Shown: positions 1 through 9,723 of the stretch, one piece after another | Position numbering within the stretch: the first letter of the stretch is position 1 | How the letters are laid out: each line of letters starts with the position of its first letter | NCBI RefSeq assembly: GCF_010093815.1 | Contig: NW_022985601.1 | Location: 1-20,355 of the forward strand | Source of the DNA: Pseudovirgaria hyperparasitica | Lineage: Eukaryota; Ascomycota; Dothideomycetes; Acrospermales; Acrospermaceae | DNA: 20,355 bases | Direction of reading: 5' to 3' | The notes under the pieces: model-generated | What the model was told of the DNA's origin: nothing | The model's database searches: none | Seen by the model: the letters and a program-made list of their open reading frames with translations, nothing else | Position numbers and translations under genes: made by a program

Positions 1-1560
1 ACTACTCGCCTTACCAAGTTAGAACGCTTAGTTTCTAGAATAATAAATATTATATTACTAATTACTTACTTAGACAAGCTAATAACCTCGCTCTATATAA
101 TAAATAATATTAATATACTACTCATAGAGACCGTTCAATAAATATTTAGAATCCACAGCTATTAACACATTATATATACTAATATTAATAGAGATTACGC
201 GTACATAGTAAATAACTTAATATATAATATAGACTTATTATGTTTTACTTAGTAGATTGTTACTAAGCTCTTCTATTATAGCATTATACTTAATCACGTA
301 CTCTATATTTCTATATATACTACCTAACGTAATCTATTTAAAGAGATAGTTAGGAACTCGCTTCTAACTATACTTACCATAGCAGATAAAGCTCAATTTA
401 ATACTCTATCTAAGCCGGTATAGAAGCTTATCTAATAGCGTTTATAGAACGGTTCTTAGAGTTATAATAATAATATAGTCCTAATTAACCCAGTCTAAAC
501 TAATTACTTCAGCTTTCTCTTAGAAGGAAACCATAATATTATTACTATTATACACGCTAAATAGATAATAGTTATTATTACTAACTTCGTATCTCTTAAG
601 AGATAGAAAGTCCTAGACAGTATACTTAGCAAGATATAGAATAAGTACTCTAAGATTTATACAATATACACGTGTATAACCCCCAACCTAGATAACCTCC
701 CTCTACTCTCTAATATATCTAATCTCTAATATAGTTACTCTATACTTAGTATTAGAGAGAGGGAAGAACGAAGTAATTAATAAACTACTAATAGTACTAA
801 GCCCCGTAAGCCGCTAGTCTACCGTAAATATAATATTAAAGAATATAAGTCTATTAAGTATCTAAGAGGGTTAACGCTTATATATAATAACTATTAGAAT
901 ATTAGCTATAAAGCTAATATTTACCCTAAACCTAAGACGCTTACAGGTACATTTTACTATAATTATAAAACTACTAGTTATACCCAGTATTATTATCCTA
1001 GCCATACTAAATTACTAGTATATATAAATAGTAATAATCTAGTTAATACTACTAGAGCTAATACTACTAGAGCTAATACTACTAGAACTAATACTACTAG
1101 AACTAATACTACTAGAACTAATACTACTAGAGCTAATACTACTAATAAAGTAACTACTAGCGGCTAGGATAATAGAGACTACGAGGATACTAACCGAGAT
1201 AGCGGTATTATAATATATAAAGATATAGAAGTTAATTAGTAATAGTATACGATTAGACTTACGTATTAGGGCTACTTAGTTACGGCTTCTTAGTAAGTAT
1301 ATCTCTATATCTATTTTAGATATAGTTATGATATTCTACTAGATAGATAGTTTAGCTCTATTAAAGACCTATTAAGGGTATTTCTATTACGTCTACTCTA
1401 GTATAGACGCGCTATTAGATAATACGGCGCTACTAGGTACGTTAACTAGTATCTACCGATTAAGAAATAAACACGATTCTATATCTACTATAAGCCCCGG
1501 CCTAATAACGTAGGCTTCCTTTAGTTATCCCCTTTATACTTTTAAAACTACTTCTAGCCT
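1..1560 (+). pseudogene. RIP-degraded Gag-like frame with two zinc knuckles, 5' end outside window
   Basis: Frame 1 reads from the left edge with scattered TAG/TAA stops. Two CX2CX4HX4C knuckles are visible in the same frame, but every metal ligand is now Tyr. The first has ligand codons at 883, 892, 907 and 922; the second at 955, 964, 979 and 994. This is what RIP does to TGY and CAY codons. The stop at 895 sits where a Trp or Gln would be expected inside knuckle 1. The knuckles are followed directly by an in-frame pentapeptide repeat (1045-1146). Two CCHC knuckles fit the nucleocapsid part of a retroelement Gag, or a cellular CCHC protein. The frame continues with more stops to about 1560, and weakly to about 2110, without a motif I recognise. 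No protease or reverse transcriptase motif is seen next to it, so the element type is not settled. The knuckles are well supported, the family is not. Confidence 0.55.
1045..1146 (+). repeat. 15-bp in-frame tandem repeat (six units plus a partial)
   Basis: Units of AATACTACTAGAGCT start at 1045, 1060, 1075, 1090, 1105 and 1120, with a partial unit from 1135. Units differ only at one position, GCT versus ACT (a G-to-A change). The period is five codons and the phase matches the knuckle frame, giving Asn-Thr-Thr-Arg-Ala/Thr repeats. It reads as a low-complexity basic tail after the knuckles. Confidence 0.9.
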
Positions 1561-2205
1561 TTATATTAGAAGATATTACTATCTAAAGAGAAAATATAAA
1601 AAAATATACGCTCTAATTAAAGCCTCTACCTTTAGACTTTAACTATAATATATATAGGATATAGTAAACCTAAATATTACGTACTTTAAAAGTATAGAAG
1701 GATATAATACTTAAATATAATAAAATATAGACTTATAATACTCGGAGAGTATCTAGGGATAAGTATATAAATATAAAATGGGATAAGACTAACGCGGTAC
1801 CTTATATATACGTGGCTATATACCGTCCTAGACGTAGTCGCCTACGATATAATATTATAAGATAAGAATTATAGCTATCTAATTCTATTAAGGGTATTAG
1901 ATAATATAAAGTAAATAACTATACGTCTAACCACACTACACTAAGTTACATACATATTATAAACGCGTATTTAAGGAATAATAAGAATATAAATAAGGTT
2001 CACCTAGTAGATACCTTATTATTCTAGCTTCTACCTCTATTATCTAATCTATACCTCTATCTTCCTCACGCCTATAATATACTATATATATACTATATAA
2101 TTAGTCTATAAATTATAAACACTATATTAACTACATACATTAACTACATATAATTAATATATTAAATCCAATTCTATAATAAAGTAACCATCTAAATATA
2201 GTAAT
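1561..2205. other. AT-rich stretch without a recognisable gene
   Basis: The stretch is very TpA-rich and has many stops in all frames. Frame 1 of the preceding relic can be followed with frequent TAA/TAG to about 2110, but I see no domain motif, repeat or RNA gene. It is probably the decayed continuation of the upstream element. Confidence 0.4.
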
Positions 2206-3270
2206 TACTATAGTACTACTTCGTATCTTAAGCCTAGATATATAAGTAAAGCATAAAGCTATAGAGGCGCATATAAGGTAGCTATATATAGAAGTATATA
2301 TAGCTACTCTACTCATAGACTATAGGCATTAAACTAAGAATAAGCTTAGTATAAAAAGAGTACATAAGATTATTAATAAGGTAGTAGATAAATTTCTAGT
2401 AGTATAGAAAAGAGTAGTAGAGTATATAGAGATAAAGACACTATACTATATCTATAACTAGGTACGTACTATAGTATAGAAAACCATATATTATAGAAAA
2501 ACTATCTCTAAGTATAAGAAGAGACGCGTAATTATAGCTCTATATTCTATAACCTTATAATCCCCACCTATTATAACCTTATAACCTCCGCCTATTACAA
2601 CCTTATAACCCCTATCTATTATAACCTTATAGCTCTTATATACTATAACCTTATAGTCTATACTTATAGCGGTCCTATAGCCTACTAATATATATACTAC
2701 AAGAAAAATTAAATTTATAATTAGATTTAATAATAACATATTCCTTAAAATACTAGTACCTATATCTAACTAGTAGAAAGACTATAGCAACGCTTCGTGT
2801 ATTAATTTAGTAGTATTTATATAGCAAATTAGAATCTAATACATAATAAAGACTAGGAGAGCACTAAACTAGAGCCATACTACTATATATTCTATCATAC
2901 TAGTAGTCAAGTATATAATAAGTAAAACAGAACTAGAGGTAGATATTAGATAGCTCCTATAGTTAGTAATCAAATATATTCTAGAATATAGTAATAGTAT
3001 AATACTCCTCAGCCTTAGATAGAATATAGATAGTATACCTAAAGTAAAATAAAATATAAACTAGTAACTAATATATAATAGTATAGACAGCTATATATAG
3101 GTTACACTTAAATAAATCCACCTCTCCATCCCTAATACTATACTCACTATAATTAGTATAATAATAGTAATAGAAAGCTACCGTCTATAACGGTAGAGAT
3201 ATCTACGGAGATAGTATTATAGGTAGTAGATAGTATTATCAAAATAACTTAACCCTTCCTCTAGCAATAC
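2206..3270 (+). pseudogene. RIP-degraded coding-like frame with a Pro-rich repeat, family unknown
   Basis: Frame 2 (for example the AAG at 2378) is comparatively open, and the stops I read are TAG/TAA. It contains a lysine/arginine-rich stretch (about 2480-2530), then an 8-residue repeat ITL-stop-PPP-type (2549-2668), then a hydrophobic region. The same repeat read on the minus strand gives Gly-Tyr-Lys-Val units in an 82-codon open frame (2739-2491), so the coding strand is not certain. I favour plus because the surrounding plus frame is continuous on both sides. I recognise no catalytic motif. It could be a distal part of the element seen at 1-1560 or a separate insertion. Confidence 0.3.
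2549..2668. repeat. 24-bp tandem repeat, five units
   Basis: Five units of exactly 24 bp start at 2549, 2573, 2597, 2621 and 2645. All begin with AYAACCTTATA; the second half varies mainly by transitions (CTCCGCC versus CCCCACC versus CCCTATC). The 8-codon period shows it arose within a reading frame. Confidence 0.9.
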
Positions 3271-3467
3271 TATATATACTACTATTAGTACCCAGAAAGT
3301 TATAAGACTAATCTATAAGCTCTAAAGATAGTAACTTCAAAAGCCTTAAAAGTACCTTAGATATAGAGAATATAGATATCGCTTTTAAAGACTAATAGAA
3401 TAATAAAAAGGGTGCTAGAGATAGTAAGAGTAGCGTACATACTTAGCTAAGGTAATACAATCCGACA
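3271..3467. other. AT-rich stretch, no gene recognised
   Basis: I see no convincing frame, RNA gene or repeat here. A small hairpin with 7-bp arms (CTACCGT/ACGGTAG, 3178-3196) lies just upstream. The stretch is probably RIP-altered transposon sequence. Confidence 0.35.
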
Positions 3468-3630
3468 TAAGACGGCTTCTACCTACTATATATTAGTATA
3501 TACCCAATTCTACTAGCTATATAACTATAGTATATATATTCAGTTAAGATATTACAACACCAGTATAAGCCGGCATCTACCTAGTTTATATTAGAATACA
3601 CCCGGTCCTACTAGCTATATTATTACTATA
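3468..3630. repeat. Diverged direct repeat, two ~63-bp copies 98 bp apart
   Basis: Copy 1 (3468-3530) and copy 2 (3566-3630) share the order TAAG-CGGC-TCTACCTA, TATTAG-ATA-ACCC, then CTACTAGCTATAT. Many differences are transitions (TT versus CC, A versus G). They look like two units of an old tandem array mutated independently. Confidence 0.65.
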
Positions 3631-3719
3631 ACTATAATCATATAAGATCTACTCTAATAATTAAATATTTACTTATATACTTTACTTCCTCTATACTTAT
3701 TAAAATTATATTATAATTA

Positions 3720-6700
3720 CTAAACACAGTAACTTAACTCCTACCGCCTAAATCTAGTTTTTATATCTTATTACTATTAACGCTATCTTACTACCTATAG
3801 CCTAAGTTATATATAGAAATAGATAGATATAACAAGAGTCACAACTATCCTAGTTTAACTACCAGCTATAGAATAGCTAACTATAATACGCATATACAAC
3901 GTACAGAGGCCTTAAGCATTAGCACCCTCCTACCTTATATCTAGTACCTCCAAGACCTATATCTAATATCTAAAATAAGTTATAATATATATAGAGCTAC
4001 TATTATTAAGATAGTAAGTAAAGAAGTAGTAATAGAGCTTAAAACTAGTAGTATAGATACTACTATACTCTATAGAATAGTTAAGGAAACCGTTACTAGA
4101 GAATTTAATTAGTATATCGCGGCTATAAATAGTAAGTTAGTACTAATAGTTATAACCATAGATATAATAGAGGCTAAACTAGATATAGATACTATAGATA
4201 TAGATATATAGATATAGTTACCGCTAGAATATAAGGAGAAAGATAATATAGAAGATACTAAAATAGAAGACGACGTAGCTAGTATACTTAGATATATATA
4301 TATATACATGGTTCTAGATACTAATATTAGAGTAGTATTAAATATAGGCGTGGTTATAACTACTAATATAGATAATCTATCTATAAATATTATTATATCT
4401 AACGAAGCTTATTTACGCGTAAATACACTAGCTATAGAGATATAGTTATAGTTACTACCGGAATATAAGAAGAAAGAGAATATAGAAGATACTAAAATAG
4501 AAGATAACGTAGCTAGTATACTTATATATATATATAGTTCTAGATACTAATATTAGAGTAGTATTAAAGATAGATACGGCTATAACTACTAATATAGATA
4601 ATCTATCTATAAATATTATTATATCTAGTAAAGCTTATCTATACGTAAATATACTAGCTATAGAGATATAGTTATAGTTACTATTAGAATATATAGAGAA
4701 AGAGAATATAGAAGATACTAAAATAGAAGACGACGTAGCTAGTATACTTAGATATATATATATATATATATATAGTTCTAGATACTAACATTAGAGTAGT
4801 ATCGAAGATAGATACGGCTATAACTACTAATATAGATAATCTATCTATAAATATTATTATGTCTAGCGAAGCTTATCTACGCGTAAATATACTAGCTATA
4901 GAGATATAGTTATAGTTACCGTTAGAATATATAGAGAAAGAGAATATAGAAGATACTAAAATAGAAGATAACGTAGCTAGTATACTTAGATATATATATA
5001 TAGTCCTAGATACTAATATTAGAGTAGTATTAAAGATAGATATAGCTATAATTACTAATATAGATAATTCCCCTACGAATACCATTATGCCTCTAGATAC
5101 CGGTAAGACTTATCTATAGCTACTAGAAATAAAGAGGATACTCTTAGATAATATAGTAAACCTAGTTAATTCTCCGAAACGCCTAAAACTAGAATATATT
5201 ATACTACTAGATATCGACTAGTAGACACGTAAAAACTAGAAACTATTTAGATTAGTAGATAATTTATATAGTAGATATATATTAGATAGTATATTAGCGA
5301 ACGGCCTTAACTTTAAAATCCTTTCTATAGATAATAACTCTAATAGAGATAAAGTAAAGCTAGATATAGAGGACTTAATTCTAGTAGATAATAATATTAG
5401 TATAAAACTATAGGAAGCGTAAGTTATACTAAGAAGTAAGTAGGAATATATACTACTATACTAATATACCTATAGAATATTTACCGTTAATAACTCTAAT
5501 AAAGTAGTCTAAGCTATCTCTTATTATACGGAAGAGATATAGTTACTTACTATAAGTATATTTAGGCTTATACTAGATAACCTAATAAAGGAGTTTAGCT
5601 ATATACCTACTCTATATCTAGCCTTTAGTATAAGTAGATTATATAGGCTATAGGCCGGCTAGTTACTCGCGGTAGTTACTATATTTAAGTAGCGGGCGGG
5701 TCTATAGAAGTACTAGATCTTAGTAGATAGCCTAGGGCTAGAGAAGATAATCGTACTTATAACGTTTATCTACCTTACGTTTTATTAGGACTTTCTATAT
5801 AATAATATAGAACTTAATCTAGAAAATTATCTATAACTAACTTAAGACTCGGGTATAGATAGAAAGTATCTAATATAATCTCTATATCCGATTAAATGTC
5901 CGTGTAGCTAGACTAATAATTTTATCTATATACCCCGCCTTTAAGGACTATTTATACTATACTATCTAAGGTCCCTTCTAATAGTATATTAGCCGTAGCG
6001 CTTTAAATAGATATATAATAATATAGATAGTATATTTACTAATTAAATTAATAAATAGAACCCGATAAAGATAATAGTACGGCTAGTATACTTAAAAACC
6101 CTTACTAACGCCTCTAGTATCTAATAATTCTTATATATAGACTAATAATACTTAGCTAAGAGATACCTATACCCCGAATAGAAATATAGCGTTAATATTA
6201 GTAATACTACTAAATTAAAGACTAATAAGAAGTATATTATTAGGGCATGGTTAATTCCTATTAATAGAACCGCTACTACTAAATTTCCATTACGATATAT
6301 AAAGAACTATATAATCTATAGTACCGTCTAGAGTATAGAACTCTAATATCTTAAATCTTTTATAGAACGCGTGGTTATAAGAATAAAGAGAGTAAAAAAA
6401 TTTAGTACTAAAAATACTTAAACTCGCAAAGTAGTATTCCTTAGTATATTAATAGTAGATAAGTTCTATTCCGTAAAGAACCCCGATATAAAATAGTATA
6501 AATATATAATATATAATACCTTTATATTTAGTATATAGATTAGTATAACGCCCCTCTTAAATAGTCTAGTAGATATTCTAGTAGCTATTAAGGTAGGTAC
6601 TCTAGATAAGTTATCTAACTATATTAATAATAATACTACTAAAAGAGTATTTAAGAGTCTATAGAATAAAACTATAAGGAAGATTATTATAACGTGGTTA

Positions 6701-7360
6701 AATAAACTCCTTAGTTTAATAAAAAATAAGCTAGTAGATATAATAGCCGCGATAGTCTATAGAGTATTAGAAACTATAGAAGGTAAGTATATACTATATA
6801 TAGTAGCTAATTAATATTTACTATTTATTCTATAATAGAGACTACTAACTAAATAGTTTAATAGAGAGGTATATCTATCTATAATATTAAAGCTAGTAGT
6901 AGAGTTTATATCTATTCTAGCTATAGAACTAGAGAAGATAATTATATAGTTATACGAGAATAGAGGTAAATAGTTTAATAATCTATAGTCTAATAGAACG
7001 CCGTAGGACTTATAGATATAATCTACCGCCTAGAGTAAATTAAATAGGGGTACCGGGTCCGGGCTTAACATATACTACTACTAGACTAGGCTAGCTACTA
7101 TATATATACTACTTATATACCTTACTAATAAAAAGATAGAAGATAAGTAAATTAATATTATACTTACGCGTTAGAGGGATAGTAATAATAGTATACTAAG
7201 TAAGATAATTACTAATCCCGTACGCGAAGCGCTTCTATAGCTAGATAAGACTATATAAAAGAAGATAGTATTACTAGCTAATAAATATACTTTAAAGGTA
7301 AACTAGATCCGTAACTTTATTAATAATAATATTTATAATAAAAGTACTAGACACGCGTGA
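3720..7360 (+). pseudogene. Large repeat-bearing gene relic of unknown family, ending at a TGA
   Basis: A coding-like frame runs about 3.6 kb. It starts in frame 0 (from about 3723, through the GAG at 4035), passes through four copies of a ~78-codon repeat, and from unit 4 stays in frame 2 without a shift to a TGA at 7358-7360. Anchors for frame 2 are codons at 4949, 5888, 6242 and 7262. Internal stops are TAG/TAA, which RIP makes from Gln and Trp codons; the terminal TGA is not of that kind and may be the true end. The non-repeat part (about 5090-7360, some 750 codons) has no motif I can name. One pair of surviving Cys codons (Cys-Pro-Cys near 5897) hints at a metal site. It could be a transposase, a retroelement protein or cargo of a larger mobile element. 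That it was coding is fairly sure; its function is unknown. The 5' end is not determined. Confidence 0.5.
4190..5130 (+). repeat. Tandem ~226-238-bp coding repeat, four units plus a decayed fifth, each with a TA microsatellite
   Basis: The landmark GTTA(C/T) upstream of the acidic segment recurs at 4217, 4451, 4677 and 4915, giving spacings of 234, 226 and 238 bp. Each unit encodes Leu-Asp-Thr-Asn-Ile-Arg, an ITTNIDN segment, then an acidic ENIEDTKIED-like segment. Each has a (TA)n tract near 4291-4306, 4522-4537, 4751-4775 and 4990-5001. Length variation is concentrated in these tracts. A weaker fifth copy begins after 5006 and merges into the downstream domain around 5130. Confidence 0.88.
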
Positions 7361-7429
7361 TAAACATCCGCCGACCACCTAGAGAAAATTATACTTATAT
7401 ATATTATACTAGTAAGCTTAATATTTCTA

Positions 7430-7980
7430 TACTTAGTAAGTGTTTATACTATCTACTAGTAACGTAATTTACTAATATATATAGATACTACGTCTATATA
7501 TATAAGCGAAAATATTAGTATATTTACTAGCCGGCCTAAGTATATCCGAATTAAATAAGATATATAGATTATTTAGATTAACTAAGTCGGATTCTCTATA
7601 TATTCTACTAGTATTAGCTTCATAGGTCTACGAAGGATAAGATCTAATAGTTATTAGTTTTATAGTATTAGTAGACTAATACTTACGTAAGAAGACGTGG
7701 CCGTAGATAAGTATAAGATATTATTACTATAGATAATATTAGCCTATAGTATATATATATACTTTAATTTTAGACTATTTAGAGATTAAGGCTAGACTTA
7801 CCGCGTTAGATAAGGTAATCGAAAGTACGAGAATATAAGTCTTAGACCTAGAAAAAGAAGATATAGCTATAGTAGAGATAGCTATACCTAATATACTAGT
7901 AATAGGCGTATACTTTAATCCTATAGAGATATAGTAGTATAGAAGTAAGTAAGGTAGTTGGTTAATTAGCTTCTAAGAGA
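7430..7980 (+). pseudogene. Downstream coding-like relic in another frame, family unknown
   Basis: After the TGA at 7358 the most open plus frame is frame 0 (for example the GAT at 7809), with TAG/TAA stops only. Its last ~60 codons read as a charged, probably helical segment (EIKARLTALDKVIES, then LDLEKEDIA). It may be a second gene of the same element or a frameshifted tail of the upstream relic. No domain is recognised. Confidence 0.3.
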
Positions 7981-8094
7981 CTATATAGTATAGTAGTATA
8001 AATATAAACCACTATTTACTTATAATTATATATCTATATATATCTATACGTGAAGAGAAATAAGATATTTATTCTATACTATTAACCTTATAAA

Positions 8095-8328
8095 AAAACT
8101 TCTCACACCCTAACGGACCAAACTAGTCAATTCGGGGTAAAACAGCGATTTATATACATTAAACGATAGAGCATACCGAGTATAACAACCTCCGACACAC
8201 GTGCGTACGTGCAGCGTATAATACACGACGATACCGACATATAGAGATACTATATACATACGCTCGAAGACTCTTCGATAACACGAGCATAGACTACATC
8301 TAATAAATGCCGATACGCCGACCCCCTT
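8095..8328. other. Patch that escaped RIP, between two damaged elements
   Basis: No gene is visible. Unlike both flanks, this stretch keeps CpA and TpG (for example CTCACACCC, CACACGTGCGTACGTGCAG near 8197-8215) and has balanced base composition. It could be unique host DNA, or the 5' leader of the LINE that had too few copies to be mutated. It ends in CCCCC before the left palindrome. Confidence 0.5.
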
Positions 8329-8359
8329 TTATTAGTTAAGGGCTACCCTTAACTAATAA
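8329..8359. repeat. 31-nt palindrome, left of the LINE
   Basis: Arms TTATTAGTTAAGGG and CCCTTAACTAATAA are perfect 14-mers around a CTA centre. The whole is the exact reverse complement of the copy at 13139-13169. It lies 155 bp upstream of the ORF1 ATG. The arms contain no CpA or TpG, so no RIP target remains. Confidence 0.95.
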
Positions 8360-8514
8360 TCATAGCGGCCTTAGGCACCGACGTACCCCGGCTTCTACCG
8401 GGTATACCCCTAATACTAGTACGGTAGAAACGGCTATATAGCGGCATATTCTAGGACGATTAAACCCCCGTCTAATAAACGACGAATAACTAAGGGTGTA
8501 TAATACTATAGATA
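8360..8514 (+). other. Presumed 5' leader of the LINE
   Basis: The stretch is non-coding and moderately GC-rich. It holds a possible hairpin of CCCCGG and CCGGG around CTTCTA (about 8385-8405). LINEs of this group carry an internal promoter in the leader, but I see no motif that proves one here. Confidence 0.4.
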
Positions 8515-9723
8515 ATGGAGACGGAGGGGACCCTGCCCGGGGAGACCCTCCCGGATAAGATTAACTACTAGGTAGCACGTGTAGAGAGGGAAGTCGAGAA
8601 GGGAGAAACGGCCCTCCTTAGTATCTTCCGGAACCTCGTCTAGAATATTAGGGAGCTTACTATAGGAGTAAAACAGGCGCCGGAATTAGACCTAGAATCT
8701 AGACTAGATCGTATAGAGGCCAGCCTATAGAGGATCTAGGAGGGCCTCGCCTAGGGAAAACGCCCTAGCACGTGGGTATAGGTCGCCGTACCTATAAGCG
8801 GAATAGCCATGTTAGCTAAAATACCAAGGGCACCCACGGACGGGGCATATAGTATATAAGTCGCTATCTAGGATAAAGAAGTACTTATATAAGTCTAGTA
8901 AGCGTCTCTAAAGGATATTATAAATAAGATTAATAAATAGAAAGGGATATAGTTAAATATAGTGGCTGCCAAACTCACCCTAGAAGGTATAGTACTAACT
9001 ACTACTACTAACACGGCCTAGTAGACTATCTCACGCGACCCGAACGCGATTAATAATATCTTCCCTAGCGCGTCCGTCCGCGTAACCACGTACCCGATAT
9101 AGGTATATACTATCCCCGTCTAAGGACACGTTATCGGAGAAGATAATATTAAGCGAATAGAGTAATCTAACGAACCGAAGTACCCTAGGATTAAGATCGT
9201 AAAGGCGTGGTAGAAGAACGTCTAAGGGATTAAGATAAAATCGAAAAAGTACTCTACTATAATAGTAGAGCTTAGGGACCCCGCTCTCGCCTATAGAATA
9301 ATATAGGAGGGCTTCCTAGCCGAAGGAGAGCTACTCACGGCGGAACCATAGAATAGGGTATAGATAATAACGTAATACTTTAACTATTAGGGATATAGGT
9401 ATACTAGGTAGAGGTACTCTTAGAAGACCGCCTATGGGTAGTATAAATAGGGCCATAATACTAAGGAATGCCCTTATAAGACGTAGAGTGACGAGACGCG
9501 AGATAGGAACACCGCTAAGTACTCTAACTACGATAGAAAACACCTATCCTAGTCGGTAACGTGTACGAAATGTAAGTAGGTCGTAGAATATATTAACGCG
9601 ATAAAGATAAGAGGAGCGAGGTGGATATACTAAGCCATAAGGCCCTCGCTACCCTCGCCGCTATCTCTAACTTTACTTATAAATCTAGTAACCACCCCCC
9701 GAAGGGGAGAGGATAACGTGTAA
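8515..9723 (+). pseudogene. LINE ORF1 (Gag-like, triple CCHC), with nonsense codons
   Basis: ORF1 protein binds the element RNA and accompanies it to the nucleus or target. The ATG at 8515 opens frame 1, which can be followed 402 codons to a TAA at 9721-9723. An earlier in-frame TAA at 9631 is probably a mutated Gln codon. About 30 internal stops are all TAA/TAG. The C-terminal third shows the standard trio of knuckles: CX2CX4HX4C (ligand codons 9376, 9385, 9400, 9415, all now Tyr), CX2CX3HX4C (9433 and 9442 Tyr; His 9454 and Cys 9469 intact), and CX2CX3HX6C (9520 and 9529 Tyr; His 9541 and Cys 9562 intact). That spacing series is characteristic of I/Jockey/Tad Gag proteins. The N-terminus is charged and may form a coiled coil (residues about 20-75). 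The last base of the TAA is also the first base of ORF2. Confidence 0.85.

Noticed and set aside
2491-2739. 82-codon minus-strand open frame as a real gene
   Set aside because: It is mostly the 24-bp tandem repeat read backwards, without a recognisable domain; the plus frame is continuous on both sides.
4109-4309. 66-codon minus-strand open frame
   Set aside because: It is the reverse reading of the first repeat unit of the plus-strand relic; Ser/Ile/Tyr-rich composition reflects TA-rich DNA.
4873-5085. 70-codon minus-strand open frame
   Set aside because: Same explanation: reverse of repeat unit 4, nearly identical to the reading of the other units.
8329-8359. Telomere-like repeat in the palindrome (TTAAGGG)
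   Set aside because: No tandem TTAGGG array; the motif occurs once per arm and fits a hairpin.
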